A DNA stretch of 21,726 nt from Verrucomicrobiota bacterium (GCA_023457715.1 JAEWKR010000144.1:1-21726), one strand, 5' to 3'; shown: positions 15,091 to 21,605, counted from the stretch's first letter. Numbers and translations are program-made. Notes: generated by a model from the letters alone, not told the origin.

Positions 15091-16418
15091 TAAGGTTTGG
15101 TTGGAACTTGTCCGGGCAGAAACAGGGTGGCGGGGGCGAAGCGCCAGAGCTCGGCCTGGGCGGTGCGCAGGGCGGTCTCGGCGCGGATGAGCTGCAGTTC
15201 GGCGTTGGTGGTCTTCTCGAGGAGCTCGACCAGTTCGAGGACGGTGGACGTCTGGGACATCCCCGTGGTCCCGGCGGCCTGCGTCATGGTCTCGTACTCC
15301 GTGCGGAGACGGGCGAGGGTGGCCTGGTTCAAGTCGCGGGCGGCGCGGGCGAGCTGTTCCGCGCGGTCGACGCGGGCGAGGGCGGCGGTAAGCCGGTAAC
15401 CGGAGGCGGTGGCTTCGGCTTCGGCGGCGCTGCGGTCCTGCTCGGCGGCGCGCAGATCGGCACGGGCGTAGCGGCGGCTGCGCCAGGGAAGGTCGGACAT
15501 GAAAGCGACTCCGACGGTGTTTTCGGCCCCCATCGCGCGGCGTTCCTGTTCGAACCGAACGCCCACCGAAGTCATGGGACGGGCGGAGGCCCGGGCCATT
15601 TGCTTCATGGCTTCGGCTTCGGCCACGCGGGCGCGGGCAAGTTGGACGGTCGGAGCGGCCGTGAGCTCGAGCGATTCCCGGTCTGGCGCGACGAAGGGAG
15701 GCAGCGGCGCGTCGGGCGCCAGGCCCAGCAGGCCGCGGAGCTGCGCTTCGGCGTCGCCCGCCATCCGGCGTTCCTCCTCGACCATGAGTCGCATGGAGGC
15801 GGACTGGCTTTGGACAGTGAGGCGATCGGACAGGCGGCCGGAGCCCGTGGCGATCCTTGCCTCGATTGCCCGGTAAACGGCGTCGAGCCGCGTGATCTGT
15901 TTATCGAGGAGAGCGGCGCGGGTGTGGGCGGCTTCCGCTTCGGCGAGCAGCATCGCGACGTCGGCTGCCATCTCCCCGCTCATGACCGCGAAGTCCGCTT
16001 CCGCCATGGAGGTGACGGCTTGGGCGCGGGCGCGATCGGCGGCACGTTCCCCGCGGCGGGGCAGCGGCTGGCTCGCGGTGACCTCCCACATGCGGCTGCG
16101 TTCGTCCATCGGCCCGACCATTTTCGAGACCATGCCCTCAACCTGAACGTCGGACAGGCGGCCGGCGGCGCCGGCGCGGGCGCGGGCGGCGTCGAGACGA
16201 CGGGCGCTGGCCTGGAGAGTCGGTGACTGGAGGACGGCGGTGAGGAGCGGGGGCGCGGGAGGGTTGAGGGTACCGGCTGAATCCGGCGCTACGGGATTGG
16301 CGTGGACGTGGGCGATGAGCGTCAGGCTCAGGGCCGCCACCCACACGCCCGACAGGGTGCCGCGAAATCCGGTGCGGTGCCGGGACTTGGGCCAGGAGAC
16401 GTGTGCGATGGTGAGCAT
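15090..16418 (-). CDS. TolC-family outer-membrane efflux protein (CusC-like)
   Basis: A 442-residue outer-membrane factor, the exit channel of the tripartite metal efflux system. An N-terminal signal peptide (residues 1-40, GVWVAALSLTLIAHVHA) is followed by the two-fold repeated coiled-coil pattern of the family, rich in Ala, Arg and Glu (ASARRLDAARARAGAAGRL, RAQAVTSMAEADFAVM, ARARVAEAEAMKQMARASAR, LRAAEQDRSAAEAEA, LIRAETALRTAQAELWRFAP). The segment VTASQPLPRRGERAADR fits the usual OEP motif. The first residues after the predicted cleavage site (about 42-50) are encoded by a dispersed repeat (16269-16295). It is the first gene of the locus and its stop lies at the foot of a long hairpin. Confidence 0.88.
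   Translation of the reverse strand: MLTIAHVSWPKSRHRTGFRGTLSGVWVAALSLTLIAHVHANPVAPDSAGTLNPPAPPLLTAVLQSPTLQASARRLDAARARAGAAGRLSDVQVEGMVSKMVGPMDERSRMWEVTASQPLPRRGERAADRARAQAVTSMAEADFAVMSGEMAADVAMLLAEAEAAHTRAALLDKQITRLDAVYRAIEARIATGSGRLSDRLTVQSQSASMRLMVEEERRMAGDAEAQLRGLLGLAPDAPLPPFVAPDRESLELTAAPTVQLARARVAEAEAMKQMARASARPMTSVGVRFEQERRAMGAENTVGVAFMSDLPWRSRRYARADLRAAEQDRSAAEAEATASGYRLTAALARVDRAEQLARAARDLNQATLARLRTEYETMTQAAGTTGMSQTSTVLELVELLEKTTNAELQLIRAETALRTAQAELWRFAPATLFLPGQVPTKP
16269..16295. repeat. GGTACCGGCTGAATCCGGCGC element, copy 2, inside the tolC-like gene
   Basis: It matches 4747-4773 at 24 of the first 26 bases. It lies in frame within the coding sequence just after the signal peptide and contributes PVAPDSAGT. 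Confidence 0.65.
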
Positions 16419-16510
16419 CCGGGAAGCTGGTTACACTCCCACTAACCTCAACTTCGCGGAAACCCTCGGCCGAAGTGGCGCGCTTCGCGCGGAATTCGCG
16501 CTTCGCGCGG

Positions 16511-16840
16511 AATTTCAGATTTCAGATTTCAAATTTCAGACCAAGCCCACGTTGTTGGGCGGTTTGAGTAGGTTGTCCCGCGTTTACGCGGAATGCCTCC
16601 GACCGCGCTTCGCCCGGGATTTCAGATTTCAAATTTCAGATTTCAGACCAAACCCACGTTGTTTGGGCGGTTTGAGTACGTTGTCCCGCGTTTACGCGGA
16701 ATGCCTCCGACCGCGCTTCGCCCGGGATTTCAGATTTCAGATTTCAAATTTCAGACCAAGCCCACGTTGTTGGGCGGTTGAGTACGTAGTCCCGCGTTTA
16801 CGCGGAATGCCTTGTTTGGCGCGCTGCGCGCGCGGAATTT
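16511..16840 (+). repeat. Tandem array of a ~107-bp REP-like plus heptad unit (three copies)
   Basis: Each unit has: TTTCAGA heptads, the hairpin GCCCA-CGTTGT-TGGGC or variant, GGTTTGAGTACG, the hairpin CCGCG-TTTA-CGCGG, GAATGCC and a third GC hairpin (CGCGC-TTC-GC). The CCCGCGTTTACGCGG cores start at 16577, 16685 and 16791, giving periods of 108 and 106 bp. The same unit occurs once at 6510 and, partly, inverted at 7163-7192. Confidence 0.9.
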
Positions 16841-16880
16841 CAAATCTCAAATCTCAAATCTCAAATCCCCGCCGAGCGGG
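16836..16880 (-). repeat. Composite GC hairpin plus heptad array after the 96-residue gene
   Basis: On the minus strand: TAG stop, two bases, stem CCCGC-TCG-GCGGG (16868-16880), then four ATTTGAG heptads. It matches the design at 7717-7731 and 14494-14508. Confidence 0.85.
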
Positions 16881-16882
16881 AC

Positions 16883-17173
16883 CTACAGCTCCGGGCCGAT
16901 GCGGTGGCGGCGGCCGGAAATTTTGCCGGGGTCGACCTGGGTGCTGAGGCGCTTGATTTCCTCGAACTGCTTTTGGGAGATCAGGCGGCGGGGTACGCGC
17001 TTGTCCGCCTCAAAGACAAGGCGTTCGCGGTCTTCGTCATTGGGCTGGTGCGGCAGCCAGGGCGCATGGTGACCCTGCTTCCGCTTCCATTCGATGTTGC
17101 CGCCGTGGACTGCGACAAACACCTGGTACTTGCCGGTCTCGTCCTTGTTCCACCAGCCGAATTCGATGCTCAT
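16883..17173 (-). CDS. Small protein of unknown function
   Basis: A 96-residue soluble basic protein that I cannot assign to a family. It opens with a compact, aromatic-rich segment (MSIEFGWWNKDETGKYQVFV, AVHGGNIEWKRKQGHHAPWL) and continues with charged helices (DEDRERLVFEADKRVPRRLISQKQFEEIKRL). It ends in a basic tail (KISGRRHRIGPEL). No signal peptide or membrane segment is visible. The start at 17173 is preceded by CACTTTCCCC from an AAAGTG array, with no Shine-Dalgarno. The stop is followed at once by a composite hairpin element. It lies 69 bp downstream of the metallophosphoesterase gene on the same strand. Confidence 0.72.
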   Translation of the reverse strand: MSIEFGWWNKDETGKYQVFVAVHGGNIEWKRKQGHHAPWLPHQPNDEDRERLVFEADKRVPRRLISQKQFEEIKRLSTQVDPGKISGRRHRIGPEL

Positions 17174-17174
17174 G

Positions 17175-17240
17175 GGGAAAGTGAGGGTGAAAGTGAAAGT
17201 GAGGGTGAAAGTGAAAGTGAGAGTGAGAGTGAAAGTGGGG
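17175..17240. repeat. AAAGTG hexamer array
   Basis: About ten units of GAAAGTG/GAGGGTG/GAGAGTG fill the gap between the metallophosphoesterase stop (17243-17245) and the next start (17173). It is the same family as the arms at 12857-12966 but has one orientation only. Confidence 0.9.
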
Positions 17241-17242
17241 GG

Positions 17243-18079
17243 CTAGGGGGGCGGGGCGAGCGGAATCGTGGCGACGGTGTCGGCAGGTGCGTACACTCCG
17301 CGCTGGCGACGGACGCGGCGGACGACCACGTCGACGGCGCTGACATCGGCCACGAAGCCGCCAAAAGGAGTGGTGTAGGAGCCGGTGTTGACGACCACCA
17401 ATCCATCCGGGAGACGCCGGATCGAGGGGCGATGGGTGTGGCCGAGCAGGACGACCCGCGCTTCCGGTTGAACCCGGCGGGCGAAGGCGCCGGCGCGGGC
17501 AGCTTCGTGACGCCAGGCGCGGAAGATTTCGAAGAAGCGATTCGGCGGCCACACGGTGTCGGCGAGGAAATGGAGCGCGTAGCGGATGGCGTTCTGTTCG
17601 GACTGGTGCCGCTGCGGCAGCGCCCGGGAGACCTCGCGCCAGATTCGGACGCGTTGCGCATCGGTCAGCGCGGCGAGCGTGGGCACGCCCTCGTTCCGCA
17701 ACGCCTGAGCGATCATCCGCCGGATGGTGCGGGCGTCGCGGCCCCAGGGGACCAGATCGTCGAGCAGGATGTCCCCATGAAACACCAGCACCCGCCCGTC
17801 GCACAGGCTGGCGGTATGTTGGGACGAGATGTCCGGGTCGTGGTTGCCGGTCAGCAGGGTCACAGGCAACGCGGTGCGCTGGAGAAAGGTGGTCAGCTCC
17901 TGCCGGCAGCGCGCGGTGTGCGCCGGATGGGGGCCCGGGCGGGTGTCGAGGGTGTCCCCGTTGAAAACGAGGGCGCTGGGGCCGTCGAACAAGGGCGCGA
18001 GGGAGTCCAGTTGGCGGACCGTGCTGGCGCGGTCGCCGAAATGGAGATCCGAAAGGATCCGGGTGAACGAAGTCGCCAC
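17243..18079 (-). CDS. Calcineurin-like metallophosphoesterase (UDP-2,3-diacylglucosamine hydrolase-like)
   Basis: A 278-residue enzyme with the full set of dinuclear-metal motifs: SDLHFGD (Asp11, His13), NGDTLD (Asp42), GNHD (Asn79, His80), a downstream FHGD and GHTHRP near the C terminus. The overall order and the FNGDTLD/HGDILLDD/GHTHRP words resemble LpxH-like or YbbF/UDP-diacylglucosamine pyrophosphatase relatives, but the substrate is not certain. The start is placed at a GTG (18079) five bases after the rlmJ stop (18085-18087); the longer frame to 18160 lies entirely inside rlmJ. It is probably translationally coupled to rlmJ. The C terminus (IPLAPPP) ends six bases before an AAAGTG array. 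Confidence 0.86.
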   Translation of the reverse strand: MATSFTRILSDLHFGDRASTVRQLDSLAPLFDGPSALVFNGDTLDTRPGPHPAHTARCRQELTTFLQRTALPVTLLTGNHDPDISSQHTASLCDGRVLVFHGDILLDDLVPWGRDARTIRRMIAQALRNEGVPTLAALTDAQRVRIWREVSRALPQRHQSEQNAIRYALHFLADTVWPPNRFFEIFRAWRHEAARAGAFARRVQPEARVVLLGHTHRPSIRRLPDGLVVVNTGSYTTPFGGFVADVSAVDVVVRRVRRQRGVYAPADTVATIPLAPPP

Positions 18080-18084
18080 GAGCG

Positions 18085-18963
18085 TCAGCGATCGGGAACC
18101 AGCCAGTTGACGCGGTAGCCGCCGCCCGGCTCCTGGGCGAGCCGGTCGGCAAGGTGGCATAATTCCGGTTGGACGGTCGCGTCGAACCGCCAGGGCGGGT
18201 TCAGAACGATCAGGCCGCAGCCTTTGAGTTTGCGGAGAGAGTCGTCGCTCGCGATCGACAGCTCGAGCGCGAGGGCGGGCGGCAGGTCGAGCCGGAGCAG
18301 TTCGGCGATGAAGTCGTCGACGCGCGCGCGCTGCGTGAGCGGGTACCAGAGCGCGAAGACGCCGCTGGGAAAGCGACGTAACGCTTCCGCCAGTGCGGTG
18401 CTGGCCTGGAGAAATTCGTCCTGCGCTTCGTAGGGGGGATCGATCAGAATCAGCGCGCGGCGCTCGTCCGGCGGCAGGTGCGCCCGCAGGCCCATGTAAC
18501 CGTCCATCTCCAGGACGCTGCGAGCGGGGGCCGCGGGGCCGGCGCGAAGTTCAGCGTGGAGCGCGAGAAATTCGTCGGGATGTTTCTCGCAGCAAACCAG
18601 CCGGTCCTGGGGGCGGGCGAACGTCCGGGCCAGCACGGGTGAACCCGGGTAGTAGCGGGGCAGCGCGTCGTGGTTGCCGCGGGCGGTGTCAAACCCGCGC
18701 ACCGCGGCGACGTAGTCGGCGGTCAGCGGCGGGAGCGTCCGTTCGGTCCACAGCCGGCCGATGCCCTCCGGCCACTCGGGCGTGCGTTCCAGCCGATCGC
18801 CCATCCCGGCCTGTGCGAGGTCGTAGGCGCCGCGGCCGGCATGCGTATCCAAATAGAGGAAGCCACGCGGTTTCTGCTGCAGCGCGCGGAAGAGCGCAAG
18901 GAGCAGGACGTGCTTCATGACGTCGGCAAAGTTGCCGGCGTGGAACTGGTGCCGGTAGTTCAT
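18085..18963 (-). CDS. rlmJ: 23S rRNA (adenine(2030)-N6)-methyltransferase RlmJ
   Basis: A 292-residue SAM-dependent methyltransferase that modifies an adenine of 23S rRNA. The family N terminus MNYRHQFHAGNFADVMKHV is nearly diagnostic. The SAM-binding region FLYLDTHAGRGAYDL lies at about 35-49, and the catalytic motif ILIDPPYE at 172-179 (Asp175-Pro-Pro-Tyr178) is the N6-adenine methyltransferase motif IV. The C terminus (GCGLIVLNPPWRFD) also matches. It starts 22 bp after the YhcH-family gene and ends 5 bp before the metallophosphoesterase start, so the three are likely one transcript. Length is normal for the family. Confidence 0.95.
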   Translation of the reverse strand: MNYRHQFHAGNFADVMKHVLLLALFRALQQKPRGFLYLDTHAGRGAYDLAQAGMGDRLERTPEWPEGIGRLWTERTLPPLTADYVAAVRGFDTARGNHDALPRYYPGSPVLARTFARPQDRLVCCEKHPDEFLALHAELRAGPAAPARSVLEMDGYMGLRAHLPPDERRALILIDPPYEAQDEFLQASTALAEALRRFPSGVFALWYPLTQRARVDDFIAELLRLDLPPALALELSIASDDSLRKLKGCGLIVLNPPWRFDATVQPELCHLADRLAQEPGGGYRVNWLVPDR

Positions 18964-18985
18964 GGCCGACGCAGCGGGAGCGGTT

Positions 18986-19486
18986 TCAAGCCGTCACCGG
19001 CACCTTCAGGACCGATTTGCGGACGATGCCGAAGCGGCCGCCGACCTGGAGGGAAGGCATGTGGGCGTCGGTAGGGAAGAACACGGCGGCGTCGCCCGAG
19101 CGAAGGTGAAGCAGGGAGGCACCGGCGACGTCCTGGTAGATCACAAGGTCGCGGGCGTCCTGATACGGTTCGCGGACGACGCCGCGGGTGCTTTCCGCAA
19201 CCTCCATCCATTCCTCGCCGCTGACAATCACTTGGATGTCGATATACCGCTGGTGCGATTCAAAGAACCCTTCCGGCCGGGACTTCGCGGCGTAGACCTG
19301 TTCAATGACGAAAACGCCGTCGGCGAGTTCGTGTCTTTGTGAACTGCCGACCTCCATCGCGGCGAGCCGCGCATGCAGGGCCGATCCCGGCTGCAGCAAG
19401 TCAGCGAGGTACGGCCACGCGACTCCAAACGGCGGGTGCGCCGGGCATTGGGCGCGGACGGTGGCGATGCTGCCAAAGAGGGCCAT
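18986..19486 (-). CDS. YhcH/YjgK/YiaL-family protein (DUF386, cupin-like)
   Basis: A 166-residue protein of the YhcH/YiaL family, a beta-barrel (cupin-like) group often linked to sugar or sialic-acid metabolism, sometimes labelled beta-galactosidase subunit beta. The core FESHQRYIDIQVIVSGEEW and the second motif SGDAAVFFPTDAHMPSLQ carry the histidines and glutamate expected to bind a metal. The C terminus (IVRKSVLKVPV) is typical. No sugar-catabolism genes are nearby, so the substrate is unknown. It is the first gene of an apparent three-gene run with rlmJ and the metallophosphoesterase. Confidence 0.88.
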   Translation of the reverse strand: MALFGSIATVRAQCPAHPPFGVAWPYLADLLQPGSALHARLAAMEVGSSQRHELADGVFVIEQVYAAKSRPEGFFESHQRYIDIQVIVSGEEWMEVAESTRGVVREPYQDARDLVIYQDVAGASLLHLRSGDAAVFFPTDAHMPSLQVGGRFGIVRKSVLKVPVTA

Positions 19487-20003
19487 GCGGTGAATTCAGG
19501 GCGGGCCCGGCGACGTGGCAAGGGCGGAAGGGAGGAAAGGGAACGGTTGGGGGCTTCCTGCTCTTGCTCGTGATCGTGGTTCGGGGGCTTCGAGCACGAG
19601 GTTGGACGGAGGGGGGGAGCCTCGGATTCTTTCTCTTTATCTTAATCTTTCTCTTTCTACTGCCTTGGATCGTGCTCGTGCGCGGAAGGCCCCAGGCCCA
19701 AGCCGGAGAAAGAGAAAGATTAAGAGAAAGACCAAAGGGCTTTCCACGGGGTGGAAGGCGGAGGCCGGAGACCGGACTTTGTTGTGCTGCTCTTGCTCGT
19801 GATCGTGCTCGTGATCGTGCTCGCGGTTCGGGGGCTTCGAGTACGAGGTTGGACGGAGGGGGGAGCCTCGGAATCTTTCTCTTTCTCTTAATCTTTCTCT
19901 TTCTCCTGCCTTGGATCGCGCTCGTGCGCGGAAGGCCCGGGCCCAAACCGGAGAAAGAGAAAGAGAAAGATTAAGAGAAAGACCAAAGGGCTTTCTCCTA
20001 AGC
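19487..20003. other. Non-coding repeat region between YhcH and LolA-like genes
   Basis: Over 500 bp with no credible gene. Most of it is a two-copy tandem repeat (19561-19744 and 19790-19995). The open frames across it on both strands translate the AAAGAG arrays into low-complexity stretches (for example FLFILIFLFLLPW) that mimic a membrane segment; I regard them as artefacts. Confidence 0.7.
19561..19995. repeat. Two-copy tandem repeat (~184 and ~206 bp), each with a long internal inverted repeat
   Basis: Copy A 19561-19744 and copy B 19790-19995 share the order CTCTTGCTCGTGATCGTG, GGTTCGGGGGCTTCGAG, AGGTTGGACGGAGG, TCTTTCTCTT(A)AATC arm, TGCCTTGGATCG, CTCGTGCGCGGAAGGCCC, GAGAAAGATTAAGAG arm and ACCAAAGGGCTTTC. 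In copy B the arms are 19873-19905 and 19949-19982. Copy B has an extra 12-bp TGCTCGTGATCG duplication near its start. The right end lies 8 bp from the LolA-like stop codon. Confidence 0.92.
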
Positions 20004-20780
20004 CTACCGCCGCTTCTTCTTCTGGGGGACGCTGACGGCGCGGGGGCGGCTGAAGGTTTCGGCGTCGGTCGCGGGGTTGGGGACGATGGCGTCGATGGTG
20101 GTCTGCTGCGTGGTCTGTCCATCGACGACAACGCTGATGCGGTGGGCGACGAGGACGCCGGCGACGGGGCGATAGTCGGCGAAGTGGGTGACGACCTGCA
20201 CGGCCGAGCCAAGGGTATTCTTGCGCGGTTCGACGCGGCGCACGATCAGGAAGGTGTCTGCATCCAGGAATACCGAATACGTATCGACCAGCCGGCGGGT
20301 TACGAGGATGCGGTGGAGCGTCCGGCCGTCGCTTTGGACCTCGCCGCCGTACTCCAGGGTGAAGCCGCGGTTGGCGCCGGTGACCAGCGGATCATCGAAC
20401 TCGGCATCGGCGACAAAAGTTCGGGCGGTGGCGGCCGCCATATCGCGGTACCGCGGCGGCCAGGAGCCGGTATCGAACTCCCACGGTGCTTCGCGGCCGT
20501 CGCTGCCTTGCACGAGCGTGCGGCCGCCCTGCTGGGTTTCGAGACGGATGCGGTCAGGCCGGGCCGCGACAAGGGTGAACTCCATCTGGCGCCCGCCGGC
20601 AATCACCACGCCGGTGGCCCGCAGGGCCGCGAGGGCTTCGACGCGCTCGCGACCGCCGATCGCCTCCAGGTGGATCGCGGTCAGCTCTTCGATCTTGTCG
20701 GCCCGGGCGGAAACGCCGAGAGCGAGAAAGGCAAGGAGGAGGACGGGAGCGCGAACGAAGAGCGGGCGGGCCAGAAACAT
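20004..20780 (-). CDS. Exported LolA/LolB-like (outer-membrane lipoprotein-sorting-like) protein
   Basis: A 258-residue protein with a signal peptide (1-27, LFVRAPVLLLAFLALGVSARA). The mature start DKIEELTAIHLEAIGGRERVEALAALRATG is the characteristic opening of a family of LolA-fold, outer-membrane lipoprotein-sorting-like proteins. It is followed by beta-rich segments (MEFTLVAARPDRIRLETQQG, YSVFLDADTFLIVRRVEP, VTHFADYRPVAGVLVAHRI) that fit a half-open lipid-binding barrel. The C-terminal tail is basic (SVPQKKKRR). A periplasmic lipid or lipoprotein-handling role is inferred from the fold only. It lies 66 bp downstream of two microprotein genes on the same strand. Confidence 0.8.
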   Translation of the reverse strand: MFLARPLFVRAPVLLLAFLALGVSARADKIEELTAIHLEAIGGRERVEALAALRATGVVIAGGRQMEFTLVAARPDRIRLETQQGGRTLVQGSDGREAPWEFDTGSWPPRYRDMAAATARTFVADAEFDDPLVTGANRGFTLEYGGEVQSDGRTLHRILVTRRLVDTYSVFLDADTFLIVRRVEPRKNTLGSAVQVVTHFADYRPVAGVLVAHRISVVVDGQTTQQTTIDAIVPNPATDAETFSRPRAVSVPQKKKRR

Positions 20781-20846
20781 CTGGTCAGCATGCCGGAGAC
20801 CAGGGCACCGACGAAAGCGAAAAGGTCCCAGGTCGTCCGACGCAGC

Positions 20847-21035
20847 TCAGCGCTCGTGCCGGATGCCGCGGCGCAGTTCCTCGACGACATCCTTCGGCTG
20901 CGGCGGGTTCACGACCAGCGGCGGCGCTTTGAAGATGGGTCGATTCCACATGACGTCCGAACGCGCAACGACACTCACCAGGGCGGGGGGCTCAGGGGTG
21001 CGTTCGGGCGGGAGGTCAGGGGGAGGGAAATGCAT
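20847..21035 (-). CDS. Microprotein of unknown function, paralogue of the gene at 21113-21313
   Basis: A 62-residue proline-rich protein. The N-terminal 20 residues are Pro-rich (MHFPPPDLPPERTPEPPALV). Residues 22-38 form the core VVARSDVMWNRPIFKAP, followed by a charged helix (QPKDVVEELRRGIRHER). The core is shared with the neighbouring microprotein at 11 of 17 positions, with three more conservative changes, while the DNA differs; this argues for selection on protein. No signal peptide or known domain was recognised. The start codon is the first ATG of the frame. Confidence 0.6.
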   Translation of the reverse strand: MHFPPPDLPPERTPEPPALVSVVARSDVMWNRPIFKAPPLVVNPPQPKDVVEELRRGIRHER

Positions 21036-21112
21036 GGCTTAAGAAAACGGAGACACAAGGGCTCACGGATTGTGCCGTGAATCTTCGCGAAAAATCGCAA
21101 CCAAAACTTCGC

Positions 21113-21313
21113 TCAACGACTGCGGGACAGCCGCGGCCGATGATCGGCCGTGAACGGCAGCTCGCGGTGGATCTGATGCGGCGTCGGCAGCGCGGGCGCG
21201 CGGAAAACCGGCGTGCCCCACTGGATGTCACTGCGGGCGACGACGTGGACGCTTTCGGTCACCGCCGGCCGGGGGCCGACAATCAACCGGAGGAGATGCT
21301 GGTTGAGTTTCAT
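21113..21313 (-). CDS. Microprotein of unknown function, paralogue of the gene at 20847-21035
   Basis: A 66-residue protein starting MKLNQHLLRLIVGPRPAVTE. The core VVARSDIQWGTPVFRAP at residues 24-40 aligns with that of its neighbour. The C terminus is basic (ADHRPRLSRSR). The start at 21313 is preceded by a C-rich stretch (CCCCCCTTACCCC), like several other starts here. A longer frame to 21493 runs into a heptad array and is not favoured. The function is unknown. Confidence 0.6.
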   Translation of the reverse strand: MKLNQHLLRLIVGPRPAVTESVHVVARSDIQWGTPVFRAPALPTPHQIHRELPFTADHRPRLSRSR

Positions 21314-21410
21314 GGGGTAAGGGGGGAACAGGGAAGTATTCGTCACACCCATGCAGGGTGTTGAGAGAAATGACAGCGGCTGGGGTGAAAACCTCCGTCC
21401 GCATTTGTAC

Positions 21411-21436
21411 GTAGGCGCGCTTCGCGCGCATTTCAG
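21411..21436 (+). repeat. GTAG-foot GC hairpin with a single heptad
   Basis: TACGTAG, then stem GCGCGC-TTC-GCGCGC (21415-21429), then ATTTCAG. It looks like a shortened version of the unit at 6501-6583. Confidence 0.65.
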
Positions 21437-21479
21437 ATCGGGGCGGCGGCGGTGGACCGAACCGAGGTCGCTTCCGAGG

Positions 21480-21524
21480 ATCTCAAATCTCAAATTTCAA
21501 ATCTCAAATCCCGGTGTAGCCGGG
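21480..21524 (-). repeat. Composite GC hairpin plus heptad array
   Basis: On the minus strand: stem CCCGG-CTACA-CCGGG (21510-21524), then ATTTGAG/ATTTGAA heptads. No gene end is visible just upstream of it within the window. Confidence 0.82.
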
Positions 21525-21531
21525 AATCCGC

Positions 21532-21590
21532 CGCTCCGGGAGCAATGGTCAGGCGGCGTCATGTTTCGCCTGGCACGCGTTCCCGGAGCG
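21532..21590. repeat. 59-bp nested inverted repeat
   Basis: The outer arms CGCTCCGGGA (21532-21541) and TCCCGGAGCG (21581-21590) are perfect reverse complements. An inner pair AGGCG/CGCCT lies symmetrically within. It could form a two-stage stem-loop in RNA or DNA. Confidence 0.75.
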
Positions 21591-21605
21591 ACAGAAAGGG
21601 GAGGG

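Larger units (their letters stand above)
16419..16882. other. Repeat-dominated region upstream of the tolC-like gene
   Basis: No gene. After about 50 bp of unique sequence upstream of tolC (16419-16475), which must hold any local promoter, the rest is hairpins (CGCGC-TTC-GCGCG at 16479-16491 and 16497-16509), a three-copy tandem repeat and a final composite element. No metal-regulator operator could be recognised. Confidence 0.55.

Noticed and set aside
16511..16840. A possible CRISPR array with ~107-bp period
   Set aside because: The whole unit is repeated, with no unique spacers; the internal hairpins fit REP-like elements.
18080..18160. A longer N terminus for the metallophosphoesterase
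   Set aside because: It would lie wholly within rlmJ in another frame and has no signal or domain; the first motif SDLHFGD follows soon after the GTG at 18079.
19339..19974. A plus-strand frame with apparent membrane segments (FLFILIFLFLLPW)
   Set aside because: The hydrophobic segments are translations of the AAAGAG/CTTTCT repeat and appear twice because the repeat is duplicated; the rest overlaps the YhcH gene in antisense.
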